The notes: generated from the letters alone by a model not told the origin. Shown: positions 9,130 to 18,171, counted from the stretch's first letter. The stretch is DNA of 63,072 nucleotides from Sulfitobacter litoralis (GCF_900103185.1 NZ_FNJD01000022.1:1-63072); one strand, 5' to 3'. Numbers and translations are program-made.

Positions 9130-9204
9130 GGGTGATTAGCTCAGCGGTAGAGCACTTCGTTGACATCGAAGGGGTCACTGGTTCGATCCCAGTATCGCCC
9201 ACCA
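9130..9204 (+). tRNA. tRNA-Val (anticodon GAC)
   Basis: The 75-base cloverleaf has acceptor arm GGGTGAT with ATCGCCC, the D-loop signature TAGCTCAGCGGTAGAGC, and anticodon stem CTTCG/CGAAG around loop TTGACAT. The T arm contains GGTTCGATCCC. The 3' CCA is encoded. It reads GUC and GUU valine codons. It stands alone, 76 bases ahead of rpmJ. Confidence 0.97.
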
Positions 9205-9280
9205 CCTAATTCATGGCTCAGCATTCGCTGAGCTGCCCGCAACCCGGCGCTGGCCCGCGCCACGACACAGGAGAAAGACC

Positions 9281-9406
9281 ATGAAGGTTCGCAATTCGCT
9301 CCGCTCGCTCAAGAATCGGCATCGTGACTGCCGCGTTGTGCGTCGCAAAGGCCGCGTTTACGTAATCAACAAAACACAGCGCCGTTTCAAAGCCCGTCAG
9401 GGTTAA
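9281..9406 (+). CDS. rpmJ: 50S ribosomal protein L36, zinc-ligand-free form
   Basis: The 41-residue basic protein begins [14 protein letters not shown] and ends QRRFKARQG, clearly ribosomal protein L36. Zinc-binding L36 has CxxC, a third Cys and a His; this copy keeps one cysteine (Cys17), so it is the C-minus form and should not bind zinc. GAGAAAG before the ATG is the ribosome site. A strong terminator follows 23 bases after the stop. It lies just downstream of tRNA-Val. Confidence 0.95.
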   Translation: MKVRNSLRSLKNRHRDCRVVRRKGRVYVINKTQRRFKARQG

Positions 9407-9429
9407 GCTTCGCGCGCATTTGATTAAAA

Positions 9430-9455
9430 GCCGCTCCTTCGGGGGCGGCTTTTTT
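9430..9455 (+). terminator. rho-independent terminator after rpmJ
   Basis: GCCGCTCC (9430-9437) pairs with GGGGCGGC (9442-9449), with one G-U pair, around a TTCG tetraloop and runs into six T. The rest of the gap up to 9583 shows nothing further. Confidence 0.88.
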
Positions 9456-9583
9456 CGTTTGGTCTGACGGAACATGCCACGCCCTGCGCCGCCACCCCGG
9501 CCATTCGCGGCTGGCCCCTTGCGATCCCCCCAATACCCCCTAGGTTCATCCTTAACTTCAAAAGATGAACTGAAAGGGATCTT

Positions 9584-10450
9584 ATGACCGATCTGCCCGA
9601 CTACACCCCGCCCGCCGTATGGGAGTGGGAACCCGGTAACGGCGGCAAATTCGCCAATATTAACCGGCCCGTCGCAGGCCCAACCGCAGACAAAGAGCTG
9701 CCAGTCGGCGAACACCCCTATCAGCTCTACTCCCTCGCGACGCCCAATGGTGTCAAAGTCACCGTGCTGCTCGAAGAACTGCTGGCTGCGGGCCACAAAG
9801 GCGCCGAATATGACGCTTGGTTGATCAACATCGGCGAAGGCGACCAATTCGGGTCCGGCTTTGTCGAGATCAACCCGAACTCTAAAATCCCCGCGATGAT
9901 GGACCGGTCCGGCGATGCGCCACAGCGCTTGTTCGAATCCGGTTCGATCATGCTGCATCTGGCCGAGAAGTTTGACGCATTCATCCCCAAAAACCCAAGC
10001 CAGCGCACCGAATGCATGTCTTGGCTGTTCTGGCAGATGGGCAGTGCACCCTATCTCGGCGGCGGCTTTGGCCACTTCTACGCCTATGCGCCGGTCAAGA
10101 TTAAATACTGCATCGACCGCTTCGCGATGGAAACGAAGCGTCAGCTGGACGTGTTGGACCGGCATCTGGCCGATAACGAATATATGGCGGGCGAGTATTC
10201 GATTGCGGATATGGCGATCTGGGCTTGGTATGGTCAGCTGGTTCTGGGCCGACTTTATGATGCGGCTGAATTCCTGAACGTCGACTCTTATGAAAACCTG
10301 ATGAAATGGGCCAAGAAGATCGATGCGCGCCCTGCCGTGACGCGTGGCCGTATGGTTAACCGCCCCTTCGGTGAACCCGAAATGCAGCTGCACGAACGTC
10401 ACGACGCCAGCGATTTCGATACCAAGACCCAAGACAAGATCGGCGACTAA
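9584..10450 (+). CDS. yghU: YghU-like glutathione-dependent disulfide-bond oxidoreductase
   Basis: This 288-residue protein belongs to the YghU/YfcG subgroup of glutathione S-transferases, which bind two glutathiones and act on disulfides and peroxides. An N-terminal extension of about 45 residues carries a tryptophan-rich start (VWEWEPGNGGKFANINRP). The thioredoxin fold has YSLATPNGVKVTVLLEEL and the glutathione site ESGSIMLHLAEKF. An all-helical C-terminal domain begins near residue 145. The ribosome site is AAAGGGA. A strong hairpin after the stop makes it monocistronic. The physiological substrate is unknown. Confidence 0.88.
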   Translation: MTDLPDYTPPAVWEWEPGNGGKFANINRPVAGPTADKELPVGEHPYQLYSLATPNGVKVTVLLEELLAAGHKGAEYDAWLINIGEGDQFGSGFVEINPNSKIPAMMDRSGDAPQRLFESGSIMLHLAEKFDAFIPKNPSQRTECMSWLFWQMGSAPYLGGGFGHFYAYAPVKIKYCIDRFAMETKRQLDVLDRHLADNEYMAGEYSIADMAIWAWYGQLVLGRLYDAAEFLNVDSYENLMKWAKKIDARPAVTRGRMVNRPFGEPEMQLHERHDASDFDTKTQDKIGD

Positions 10451-10456
10451 ACGACC

Positions 10457-10486
10457 GCGTCTTGCCGTCCCTGTGCGGCAAGACGC
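10457..10486 (+). terminator. perfect 11-base hairpin after yghU
   Basis: GCGTCTTGCCG (10457-10467) pairs exactly with CGGCAAGACGC (10476-10486) around eight bases, starting seven bases after the yghU stop. The downstream tract (TTATCC) is poor in T, so it may act as a transcript end or a 3' stabiliser. Confidence 0.65.
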
Positions 10487-10503
10487 TTATCCTATAAATA
10501 CAG

Positions 10504-10518
10504 TCAAGTATTGCTTGA
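10504..10518. promoter_or_regulatory. candidate operator upstream of the iron-binding protein gene
   Basis: TCAAG-TATTG-CTTGA is a perfect 5-5-5 inverted repeat 63 bases ahead of the start codon, in an AT-rich control region. It does not match the Fur box or the Irr ICE motif that I know. Iron control is expected from the gene's function but is not proved by this site. Confidence 0.35.
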
Positions 10519-10580
10519 TGTCTGACCTCAAATCTGTTTCTTACTCTTTTTATAAGTTTTACACAGATGGAGGTCACCTT

Positions 10581-11597
10581 ATGACTTTTACGAAAACCAC
10601 GTTCACGGCTGCCTTGTTGGCAACGGTTGCCCTACCCGCTTTTGCAGAAGGTCAGCTGAACCTCTATTCTGCACGTCACTACGACACTGACGAGCGTCTG
10701 TATTCAGACTTTACCGAGCAAACCGGCATCACCATCAACCGCATCGAAGGCAAAGCAGACGAGCTGCTGGCCCGTGTGGCTGCCGAGGGCGCGAACTCTC
10801 CTGCGGACGTACTGATCACCGTCGACACAAGCCGCCTGAGCCGCGCCAAGGAAATGGGCCTGCTGCAACCCGTTGACAGCGACATCCTCGAAGAGCGTAT
10901 CCCAGGCAATCTGCAAGACGCCGACAACGAATGGTTCGGCTTTTCGCAGCGCGCGCGGATCATTTTTTACAGCAAGGATGCCGTAGACAACCCGCCGCAA
11001 ACCTATCTGGACCTCGCCGACCCGACCTATGAGGGTCAGGTTTGCATCCGCTCCTCCACCAACTCTTATAACCAGACTTTGCTGGCCGCTTTGGTTACGC
11101 ACCACGGCGAAGAAAAAGCGACCGAATGGGCGCAGGGCGTTGTGAACAACATGGCACGCGCTCCACAGGGCGGCGACACCGACCAGCTGCGTGGTCTGGT
11201 TTCGGGCGAATGCGAAGTCTCCGTCTCGAACTCCTACTATTTTGCCCGTGCCATCCGCACCGAAGTAGACGGGCTGAGCGCCGATCTGGATAAAATCGGT
11301 TTGGTCTTCCCCGATCAGGATGGCAACGGCGCGCATATGAACCTGTCCGGTGCTGGCGTTGCAGCCAATGCGCCAAACCGCGACAACGCGGTTAAATTTC
11401 TCGAGTATCTGGCCTCCGACAGCGCGCAATCCTACTTCTCTGCGGGGAACGACGAATTCCCCGCCGTCGAAGGTGTAGAGCTTGCGGAATCCGTCGAGAA
11501 GCTGGGCACGTTCAAAGCAGACGAAGTGAACCTGTCAGAAGTGGCTAAGAACATCCCGACAGCACAGAAAATCTTTAACGCGGTTGGCTGGGAGTAA
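10581..11597 (+). CDS. Fe(3+) ABC transporter periplasmic substrate-binding protein
   Basis: This 338-residue binding protein of the FbpA/FutA type captures ferric iron in the periplasm. A signal peptide covers residues 1-22, with cleavage after PAFA. The mature start, GQLNLYSARHYDTDERLY, is the family signature; the tyrosine pair in NSYYFAR likely supplies iron ligands. I start at 10581, behind GGAGG, because the frame open further upstream overlaps yghU. A strong terminator follows. The permease lies convergently just beyond it, so binding protein and permease are on separate transcripts. No ATPase gene is in the window. Confidence 0.93.
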   Translation: MTFTKTTFTAALLATVALPAFAEGQLNLYSARHYDTDERLYSDFTEQTGITINRIEGKADELLARVAAEGANSPADVLITVDTSRLSRAKEMGLLQPVDSDILEERIPGNLQDADNEWFGFSQRARIIFYSKDAVDNPPQTYLDLADPTYEGQVCIRSSTNSYNQTLLAALVTHHGEEKATEWAQGVVNNMARAPQGGDTDQLRGLVSGECEVSVSNSYYFARAIRTEVDGLSADLDKIGLVFPDQDGNGAHMNLSGAGVAANAPNRDNAVKFLEYLASDSAQSYFSAGNDEFPAVEGVELAESVEKLGTFKADEVNLSEVAKNIPTAQKIFNAVGWE

Positions 11598-11629
11598 TCC
11601 CAGCCTGCCACGGCAGAGACACGACATCG

Positions 11630-11663
11630 AACCGCATCGGCCACTGGCCGGTGCGGTTTTTTT
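11630..11663 (+). terminator. strong terminator between the two converging iron-transport genes
   Basis: A 13-base stem with one G-U pair (11630-11642 with 11646-11658) and a three-base loop is followed by a T run of about eight. Flanking A and T runs may allow it to work in both directions. Confidence 0.9.
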
Positions 11664-11682
11664 CATGGGCAAAGCAATTTGT

Positions 11683-13353
11683 TTATTTCTGCCGCCCAAC
11701 CTGCCGGCAGATCAGGATGACCGGAAGCAGCCCCATCGCCACGATCACAAGGCTCGGCACCGCAGCTCCGTCTAGGCGTTCGTCACTGGCCAGCCGGTAG
11801 GCCTGCACCGCAAGCGTGTCGTAGTTGAACGGCCGCATGATCAGCGTTGCAGGCAGCTCTTTCATCACATCGACAAAGACGATCAACAGCGCGGTCAGCA
11901 GGCTTGGCGACAGGATCGGTAGATGCACACGGCGCAGCGTGCCGACAGGGGTTTCCCCCAGCGACCGTGCTGCGGAATCCATATTGGCATGCACCATCGC
12001 CTGCCCGCCCTCATACGCGCCCAATGCGGCCGCAAGGAAGCGCACCATATAGGCGGCGACCAAAAGCCAGATCGACCCCGTCACGAGTAGGCCGGTCGAA
12101 ATGTCAAAGGTGCTGCGCATCCATGCGTCAAGCTGGTTATCGAATGTCGCAAAGGGCACCATCAGCCCCACCGCGATCACCCCGCCCGGCACCGCATAGC
12201 CAAGACGTGCAATATACCCCGCCCCAAAGGACAGCTTGCCCGGACGTAGCCGCTGAAAGAACCCCACGCAGACCGCCGCGGCCACGGTCAGCACCGCAGC
12301 CACCCCCGCCAGCGTGGCAGAGTTACGGATGAAGCCCAGATAGCGCGGGCTGAGCAGGTCCTGCTCTGACCCTGTGCCCATCCAGATCAGTACAATAACC
12401 GGCAGGATCGCACCAAAGATCACGGGTATGCCGCAGGCCAACAGCGCCGCAGCAGCACGCCAGCCTGTCAGCGGCACCGGAGGCATGGCCACGGCACGGC
12501 GGGCCGGATCATGGTACTTCGCCTTGCCACGCTGAATGCGCTCAAGCATCGCGAGCAGCAGCGCAAAGCTGAGCAAGCACAGCGCGAGCTGCGCCGCACC
12601 GGCGCGGTCGAACAGGGAGAACCAGCTGGTGTAGATCCCGGTGGCAAAAGTCTGCACCCCAAAATAGGCGACGGTCCCGAAATCGGCGATCGTCTCCATC
12701 ACCGTCAGCAGGACGCCTGCGGCAATCGCAGGACGCGCCAGCGGCAGGCTGACCTTAAAGAACGCAGCCCATGCACTGCTGCCCAATGCACGCGCTGCCA
12801 GAAACGTCGTGGCGGATTGCTGCAAGAAGGCCGCACGCGCCAGCAGGTAGACATAGGGGTAAAGCACCAGCACCAACATCAGCGCCGCCCCCCCCAAAGA
12901 CCGTATCTCGGGGAACCAGTAATCGCGCGGGCCCCAGCCTGTCACGTCGCGCAGAACGGTCTGCACAATGCCCGGATGGTCAAGGATATGCGTATAGGCA
13001 TAGGCCAACACATAGGCAGGAAAAGCCAGCGGCAGCACCAGCGCGATCTCAAGCACGCGCGCACCGGGAAAGCGGGTCATGGTGACCAGCCACGCGGTCC
13101 CGACGCCCAAGGCAAAGGTCCCCATCGCGACCATTGCCACCAAGAGCAGCGTCGTGCCAGCATAGCCGAGCAGAACAGTATCAATCAGATGGCGTACCGT
13201 ATCGGTGCCTCCGACCAATGCAGCCAGCAGCACGGCAATCATCGGCAAGGCACAGGTCGCTGCAATCGCGACCGCAACCCCCGCCAGCAAACGCACGCCA
13301 TCGCGCGATTTTTTCACGGCGGCGGGGCTTGTATTTATATCCTGTGTCGTCAT
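11683..13353 (-). CDS. Fe(3+) ABC transporter permease (fused double-domain, FbpB type)
   Basis: The 556-residue inner-membrane protein has about twelve membrane segments in two homologous halves, as in FbpB/SfuB. Both halves carry the permease-to-ATPase coupling loop (around ALGSSAWAAFFKVSLPLARPA in the first half, SLGETPVGTLRRVHLP in the second). It presumably takes iron from the binding protein at 10581. The ribosome site before the ATG at 13353 is poor. A short inverted repeat, GACT-AATTC-AGTC (13366-13378), lies just upstream and could be regulatory. The ATPase partner must be encoded elsewhere. Confidence 0.9.
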   Translation of the reverse strand: MTTQDINTSPAAVKKSRDGVRLLAGVAVAIAATCALPMIAVLLAALVGGTDTVRHLIDTVLLGYAGTTLLLVAMVAMGTFALGVGTAWLVTMTRFPGARVLEIALVLPLAFPAYVLAYAYTHILDHPGIVQTVLRDVTGWGPRDYWFPEIRSLGGAALMLVLVLYPYVYLLARAAFLQQSATTFLAARALGSSAWAAFFKVSLPLARPAIAAGVLLTVMETIADFGTVAYFGVQTFATGIYTSWFSLFDRAGAAQLALCLLSFALLLAMLERIQRGKAKYHDPARRAVAMPPVPLTGWRAAAALLACGIPVIFGAILPVIVLIWMGTGSEQDLLSPRYLGFIRNSATLAGVAAVLTVAAAVCVGFFQRLRPGKLSFGAGYIARLGYAVPGGVIAVGLMVPFATFDNQLDAWMRSTFDISTGLLVTGSIWLLVAAYMVRFLAAALGAYEGGQAMVHANMDSAARSLGETPVGTLRRVHLPILSPSLLTALLIVFVDVMKELPATLIMRPFNYDTLAVQAYRLASDERLDGAAVPSLVIVAMGLLPVILICRQVGRQK

Positions 13354-13477
13354 TCGATTGGTTTCGACTAATTCAGTCGGAAATACCAGCGGGATGACTG
13401 AAAATTGTACCGCCGCCCCATGCGCAGAGGCGTGATCTTGCCTTTGTGGCCTGTTTCAGGCCGGACGCCGGCGCGAT

Positions 13478-14704
13478 TTAATCATAGCTACGCTGGTCCT
13501 CGATCACCAAGCCATCATTCGGCAGGCTTCCGGGGGCGGCCAGCACGACCTTACCCTTCAGTTTGAGCAGCGCCGCGACAGAGGCACCGTAGGCTTCGGT
13601 ATCGTCGCCTGTCGTCTCAAGGTGGACCGTCATCACGTCTTGTTCGTTGGCGCGGCTTGCCACAACACGGGCCTTAGTTACCTCGGGGTGCTGCGCGACA
13701 AGGGCGGCGACCTGTTCGGGGCGCACGAACATCCCCTTGATTTTGGTGGTCTGATCGGCACGGCCCATCCAACCTTTGATCCGCATATTGGTACGACCGC
13801 AGGGCGACGCCCCCGGCAAAACCGCACTCAGATCTCCTGTCGCGAAACGGATCAACGGGTAATCAGGGTTCAACGTGGTCACCACGACCTCGCCTACGTC
13901 ACCGGGTGCGACGGGCGTGCCCGTACCGGGGGTCACGATCTCGACGATTACATTCTCGTCCACGATCATGCCCTCTGCGGCGGGGCTTTCATAAGCGATG
14001 TTTCCCAAATCGGCTGTCGCATAGCTTTGCAGACAAGTTATGCCGCGCTGCGCATAATAGTCGCGCAAGGATGGGAACAACGCACCGCCACCAACGGCGG
14101 CTTTGGTGATGCCAAGGGTCACCCCCATCTCATCCGCTTTTTCGAGAATGATCTTGAGGTAATCCGGCGTGCCGGCATAGGCGGTCGTGCCGATATCGCG
14201 CGCGGCGATCACCTGCAGTTCGGTCTGGCCGGTGCCCGCAGGCAAAACCGCCGCCCCCACAGCCCGCGCACCGGATTCAAAGATCATGCCCGCAGGTGTC
14301 AGATGATAGCCAAAGCAGTTCTGAACAATGTCGCCCGCGCCGATCCCCACCGCATGCAGGAACCGCCCCATACGCCACCAGTCTGGCGCGTCGGACGAGG
14401 GTTCGTAAATCGGGCCGGGAGACTGGAAGATATGGGTAAATGCATGAGGGGGTTTGGTCGTGAAACCGCCAAAGGGTGCCGATTGCGCCTGCTGTTTCCC
14501 GATCTCGGATTTGCGCAGAACCGGCAGCGCGACCAGCGCCTCAGCATTGGTGATCGTCTCTGGCGCGACCCCGTCCAACGATCCGGCATAGCCCGGAAGC
14601 GCCTGCGCCCGTGCAATCTGGGCGGGCAAGGACCGAGCGAGGTCAGCCGCCCGTGTTTCTGGGCTGCGGGTCTCTAGGCTGTCAAAATGGGACGTCTGTG
14701 CCAT
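13478..14704 (-). CDS. phenylacetate-CoA ligase-like ANL protein with atypical P-loop
   Basis: This 408-residue protein resembles the PaaK branch of adenylate-forming enzymes, which activate carboxylic acids to CoA thioesters. The C-terminal half has recognisable ANL elements (YPLIRFATGDLSAVL, GRADQTTKIKGMFV). The usual phosphate-binding loop (SSGTTG and similar) is missing: at the expected place, residues 90-110, the sequence reads HIFQSPGPIYEPSSD. Activity is therefore uncertain. It is last in the transporter operon, 63 bases after livF. I prefer the ATG at 14704 over the TTG at 14719. A small hairpin (13448-13462) follows the stop and may end the operon. Confidence 0.8.
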   Translation of the reverse strand: MAQTSHFDSLETRSPETRAADLARSLPAQIARAQALPGYAGSLDGVAPETITNAEALVALPVLRKSEIGKQQAQSAPFGGFTTKPPHAFTHIFQSPGPIYEPSSDAPDWWRMGRFLHAVGIGAGDIVQNCFGYHLTPAGMIFESGARAVGAAVLPAGTGQTELQVIAARDIGTTAYAGTPDYLKIILEKADEMGVTLGITKAAVGGGALFPSLRDYYAQRGITCLQSYATADLGNIAYESPAAEGMIVDENVIVEIVTPGTGTPVAPGDVGEVVVTTLNPDYPLIRFATGDLSAVLPGASPCGRTNMRIKGWMGRADQTTKIKGMFVRPEQVAALVAQHPEVTKARVVASRANEQDVMTVHLETTGDDTEAYGASVAALLKLKGKVVLAAPGSLPNDGLVIEDQRSYD

Positions 14705-14767
14705 GTCGCTTGCTCGCAATTCATTTGGGTGGTCAGGAAAGGGAAGGATCGTGAGGCGTGCGCCGGA

Positions 14768-15604
14768 TCAGCTGAGCCAGCGCTTGCGGCGACGGTAGCT
14801 GCGCACATCGCGGAAGGATTTGCGCCCCTCGTCCGACATGCCAAGGTAAAATTCCTTAACGTCCTGGTTCTCGCGCAGGTCGGCGGCAGGGCCGTCCATC
14901 ACGACGCGACCCGATTCCAGAATATAGCCATAGTGCGCAAAGCGCAGCGCGACGTTGGTGTTTTGCTCGGCCAGCAAGAACGTTACGCCTTCGTTTTCGT
15001 TCACCGATTTGACGATCTCGAAAATCTGCTCAACCAGCTGCGGTGCAAGGCCCATCGACGGCTCGTCCAGCAGGATCGTTTCGGGGCGCGACATCAAGGC
15101 GCGACCGATCGCACACATCTGTTGTTCCCCACCCGAGGTATAGCCCGCCTGCGATTTACGCCGTTCGCGCAGCCGCGGGAAATATTCATAGACCATCTCT
15201 AGATCACGCGCGATGGCCGCCTTGCCGTCGCTACGGGTATAGGCCCCGGTCAGCAGGTTCTCTTCGATGGTGAGGTGCTCGAAACAGTGACGCCCCTCCA
15301 TGACCTGCACGACACCGCGTTTCACCATATCTGCAGGGCCCGAGTTATGGACCGGCTCGTTGCGGTATTTGATCGACCCTTTGGTCACCTCGCCGCGTTC
15401 TGAATGCAGAAGGTTCGAGACCGCCTTGAGCGTCGTCGTCTTGCCCGCGCCATTGCCGCCCAACAAGGCCGTGATACCGCCCTTGGGCACCTTCAGGCTC
15501 ACACCCTTTAGCACCAGAATGACCGAGTTGTAGATCACCTCGATATTATTGACCTCAAGAAGGGTCTCGACCTGCGCGTCGGGCGTTGGGGTGGCATCCA
15601 GCAT
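14768..15604 (-). CDS. livF: branched-chain-type ABC transporter ATP-binding protein LivF
   Basis: This 278-residue cytoplasmic ATPase carries Walker A GGNGAGKTT, the signature TSGGEQQ and Walker B ILLDEPSMGL. The LivF hallmark LLAEQNTNVALRFA comes before the H-loop region. It is longer than E. coli LivF (about 237 residues) through an N-terminal stretch and a basic C-terminal tail (RKSFRDVRSYRRRKRW). AAAGAGA supports the ATG at 15604 over the GTG at 15619. It follows the binding-protein gene after 76 bases. Confidence 0.92.
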   Translation of the reverse strand: MLDATPTPDAQVETLLEVNNIEVIYNSVILVLKGVSLKVPKGGITALLGGNGAGKTTTLKAVSNLLHSERGEVTKGSIKYRNEPVHNSGPADMVKRGVVQVMEGRHCFEHLTIEENLLTGAYTRSDGKAAIARDLEMVYEYFPRLRERRKSQAGYTSGGEQQMCAIGRALMSRPETILLDEPSMGLAPQLVEQIFEIVKSVNENEGVTFLLAEQNTNVALRFAHYGYILESGRVVMDGPAADLRENQDVKEFYLGMSDEGRKSFRDVRSYRRRKRWLS

Positions 15605-15640
15605 GGGTGTCTCTTTCACTAGGTGGCGTGGGGATCGGAC

Positions 15641-15656
15641 GCGGCAGCACTGCCGC
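15641..15656. other. intercistronic hairpin between binding protein and livF
   Basis: GCGGCA (15641-15646) pairs with TGCCGC (15651-15656) around four bases, 25 bases after the binding-protein stop, with no T run. It could stabilise the upstream message so that binding protein is made in excess over the ATPase. This role is inferred from position only. Confidence 0.35.
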
Positions 15657-15680
15657 CGCGCCCTTGTTTAATGGCTGCGT

Positions 15681-16961
15681 TTAGCAGCTGGGTTCGATAC
15701 CGGATTCTGCGGCAAAGGCCTGCGCATCTTCGGTGACCAGCGGGGCCAGCACGTCTTGGTCCGACTGGATATAGTCGGTGATCAGGCTCCAGCTGTCGGC
15801 CGCTGCATCCCATTGCGCCACAGCACCATAGCCGTTGCCGCCATGGTTTTCGCACGACACGGTGAACTCCGGCCCAAAGTTGGGCAGACCCAGATCCGCC
15901 ATTTTGGCTTCGGTGATTTCCAGTGCTTCCATGCCATCACGCATCTGCGCCGGTGTCAGCGCCTTGGTGTCGTGAATGCCCTGTGCCGTTTTGGCAGCTT
16001 CAGCCGCCAGCATCGCCGCATAAAGACCACGGTTATACAAAGCGGTCCCGATCTGGTCGCCCGCGCCTGCTGCTTTACCTGCATCAACAACAAACTTCTG
16101 GATGTCGTCGAAGACGGGGAAGTCATCGCCCACATTGTGGAAGGTCAGCGCCTTATAGCCGTTGGCTTTTTCGCCTGCTGGACGCACGTCGTTTTCAGAA
16201 CCGGACCACCAGATGCCGATGAACTGATCCATCGGATAGCGGATGTTCGCGGCCTCTTGGACGGCGACCTGATTCATCACGCCCCAACCGTACATGATCA
16301 CGTTGTCCGGCTTTTCACGACGGATCTGCAACCACTGGGATTTCTGTTCCTGACCGGGGTGGTCAACGGGCAACAGCGAAAGTTCGAACCCGTGCTTTTT
16401 GCCAAGCTCTTCCAGCGTGCGGATCGGCTCTTTGCCGTAGGCAGAGTTGTGATAGACTAGCGCGATCTTCTTACCCTCAAGGCTGCCACCGTTCAGATCC
16501 AGCAAGTGCTTGATCGCGACCGATGCGCCGTCCCAGTAGTTCGCGGGGTAATTAAAGATGTTGCTAAAGACCGACCCGTCTTTGGCCGATGTGCGGCCAT
16601 AGCCCATCGAGTGGACAGGAATGCCGTCTGCCGTCGCTTTAGGGATCAGCTGGTAGGTGATGCCAGTAGACAGCGGCTGATAGACCAACGCGCCTTCGCC
16701 CTTAGTGCTTTCATAGCATTCCACACCTTTTTCGGTGTTATAGCCGGTTTCGCATTCGATCATCCGGATCGGTTCTCCACCGATGCCGCCGTCACGTTCG
16801 TTCAGCAACGTAAAATAATCCGCATAACCGTCGGCAAACGGAATGCCATTCGCCGCATAGGGGCCCGTGCGATAGCTGAGCGACGGGAATACAAGCTCTG
16901 CCATTGCGGGGCCCGCAGCCAGAGCAGCGCCTAGCGCCAACGTAGTCATCTTCAGTTTCAT
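15681..16961 (-). CDS. periplasmic substrate-binding protein of the LivK-like transporter
   Basis: This 426-residue type I periplasmic binding protein delivers an unknown substrate to LivHM. A signal peptide covers about residues 1-22 (cleavage after PAMA). The mature protein begins with a family-typical strand, LVFPSLSYRTGPYA, and has GKKIALVYHNSAYGKEP at the second lobe. It is longer than leucine-binding proteins (about 345 mature residues), and the flanking ligase genes argue for a carboxylic acid rather than an amino acid. GGGAGG before the ATG at 16961 fixes the start; the open frame upstream has no matching signal. Confidence 0.9.
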   Translation of the reverse strand: MKLKMTTLALGAALAAGPAMAELVFPSLSYRTGPYAANGIPFADGYADYFTLLNERDGGIGGEPIRMIECETGYNTEKGVECYESTKGEGALVYQPLSTGITYQLIPKATADGIPVHSMGYGRTSAKDGSVFSNIFNYPANYWDGASVAIKHLLDLNGGSLEGKKIALVYHNSAYGKEPIRTLEELGKKHGFELSLLPVDHPGQEQKSQWLQIRREKPDNVIMYGWGVMNQVAVQEAANIRYPMDQFIGIWWSGSENDVRPAGEKANGYKALTFHNVGDDFPVFDDIQKFVVDAGKAAGAGDQIGTALYNRGLYAAMLAAEAAKTAQGIHDTKALTPAQMRDGMEALEITEAKMADLGLPNFGPEFTVSCENHGGNGYGAVAQWDAAADSWSLITDYIQSDQDVLAPLVTEDAQAFAAESGIEPSC

Positions 16962-17059
16962 CGGTGTTTCCTCCCTTGGATGTATCCGATCTTGCCGGGT
17001 TGTCCCGGTCGTCTTCTTCGGCCTTGGGTCTCCTCCCCCGCTGGCCATGCCGCCCCCCG

Positions 17060-18136
17060 CTAGTGCGGGAAGGGCCACAATCTCAGTTTTTCCTTGGCGA
17101 CACGCCACAGCTGCGCCAGCCCGTGCGGTTCCGCGATCAAGAAAATGATGATCAACCCGCCGACGATCACAAGCTGCAAGTGTGCCACGATATCCGTCGG
17201 CCAGCCCAACCAGTCGACACCCACGATTTTCAGCGCCACAGGCAAGAGCACAAGGAACGCGGCCCCGGCAAAGCTGCCAAAGATCGACCCCAGCCCACCG
17301 ATGATAATCATAAAGAGCACAAGGAATGATTTCTGGATACCAAAGACTTCGCCGACCTCGACCGCGCCGAGATAGACAGAAAAGAACAACGCACCCGAGA
17401 TGCCGATAAAGAAGGAGCTGACCGCAAAGGCCGTCAATTTTGCCCGCAGCGGGCTCACCCCGATGATCTCGGCCGCGATATCCATGTCACGGATCGCCAT
17501 CCATTTGCGCCCCACCGACCCGCGGGTCAGGTTGCGCGCCACATAGGCGCTAAAGATCACAAACATCAGGCAGAACAGATAGGTCGCCCAGGCTTGCGTA
17601 TTCGGTCCGGTGATCTCGATCCCGAAAAAGGTCCGCTCCGGCGCGCTGATCTGGCCCGAGGCAGAGTAGTTGTAGAACCACGGCACACGGTTGAAGAGCC
17701 AGACCAAAAAGAACTGCGCCGCCAACGTGGCCACGGCCAGATAGAACCCTTTGATCCGCAGCGATGGCAGGCCGAACAACACGCCGACACAGGCCGTGAC
17801 CAGACCCGACAACAGCACATGCACCAGCATGCTGACCTCGGGAAAGGCGGTCATGAATTTGTAGCAGGCATAGGCCCCCACAGCCATAAAGCCGCCTGTT
17901 CCCAGGCTCACCTGTCCGCAATAGCCCACCAGGATATTCAACCCGATCGCCGCGATGGCGTAGATCAGGAACGGCAGGAACAGCGAGTTCACCCAGTAGT
18001 CATTGATCATAAACGGGATCACCGCGATGGCGATGAACAGCACAAAGTAATAGCGATACCGATCAAACTTGATCGGAAACGTCTGGCTGTCTTCCGCATA
18101 GGTGGAGCTGAAATCCCCTGATTCACGATAAAGCAT
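17060..18136 (-). CDS. livM: branched-chain-type ABC transporter permease LivM
   Basis: This 358-residue inner-membrane protein has about ten hydrophobic segments from residue 29 on. A hydrophilic N-terminus of about 28 residues precedes them. LNILVGYCGQVSLGTGGFMAVG is the usual LivM core, and VSPLRAKLTAFAVSSFFIG marks the coupling region. The start at 18136 has GAGGGG upstream. Its leader shares a 20-base element with that of livG. It lies 87 bases after livH and 98 bases before the binding-protein gene. Confidence 0.92.
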   Translation of the reverse strand: MLYRESGDFSSTYAEDSQTFPIKFDRYRYYFVLFIAIAVIPFMINDYWVNSLFLPFLIYAIAAIGLNILVGYCGQVSLGTGGFMAVGAYACYKFMTAFPEVSMLVHVLLSGLVTACVGVLFGLPSLRIKGFYLAVATLAAQFFLVWLFNRVPWFYNYSASGQISAPERTFFGIEITGPNTQAWATYLFCLMFVIFSAYVARNLTRGSVGRKWMAIRDMDIAAEIIGVSPLRAKLTAFAVSSFFIGISGALFFSVYLGAVEVGEVFGIQKSFLVLFMIIIGGLGSIFGSFAGAAFLVLLPVALKIVGVDWLGWPTDIVAHLQLVIVGGLIIIFLIAEPHGLAQLWRVAKEKLRLWPFPH

Positions 18137-18151
18137 CAGATGCGCCCCTCA

Positions 18152-18171
18152 TTCCAAATGGTTTTAAATCC
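18152..18171 (-). repeat. leader repeat copy 1 (upstream of livM)
   Basis: TTCCAAATGGTTTTAAATCC (plus strand) recurs almost exactly at 20080-20100 in front of livG. On the coding strand both copies sit a few bases upstream of a G-rich ribosome site. Confidence 0.7.
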
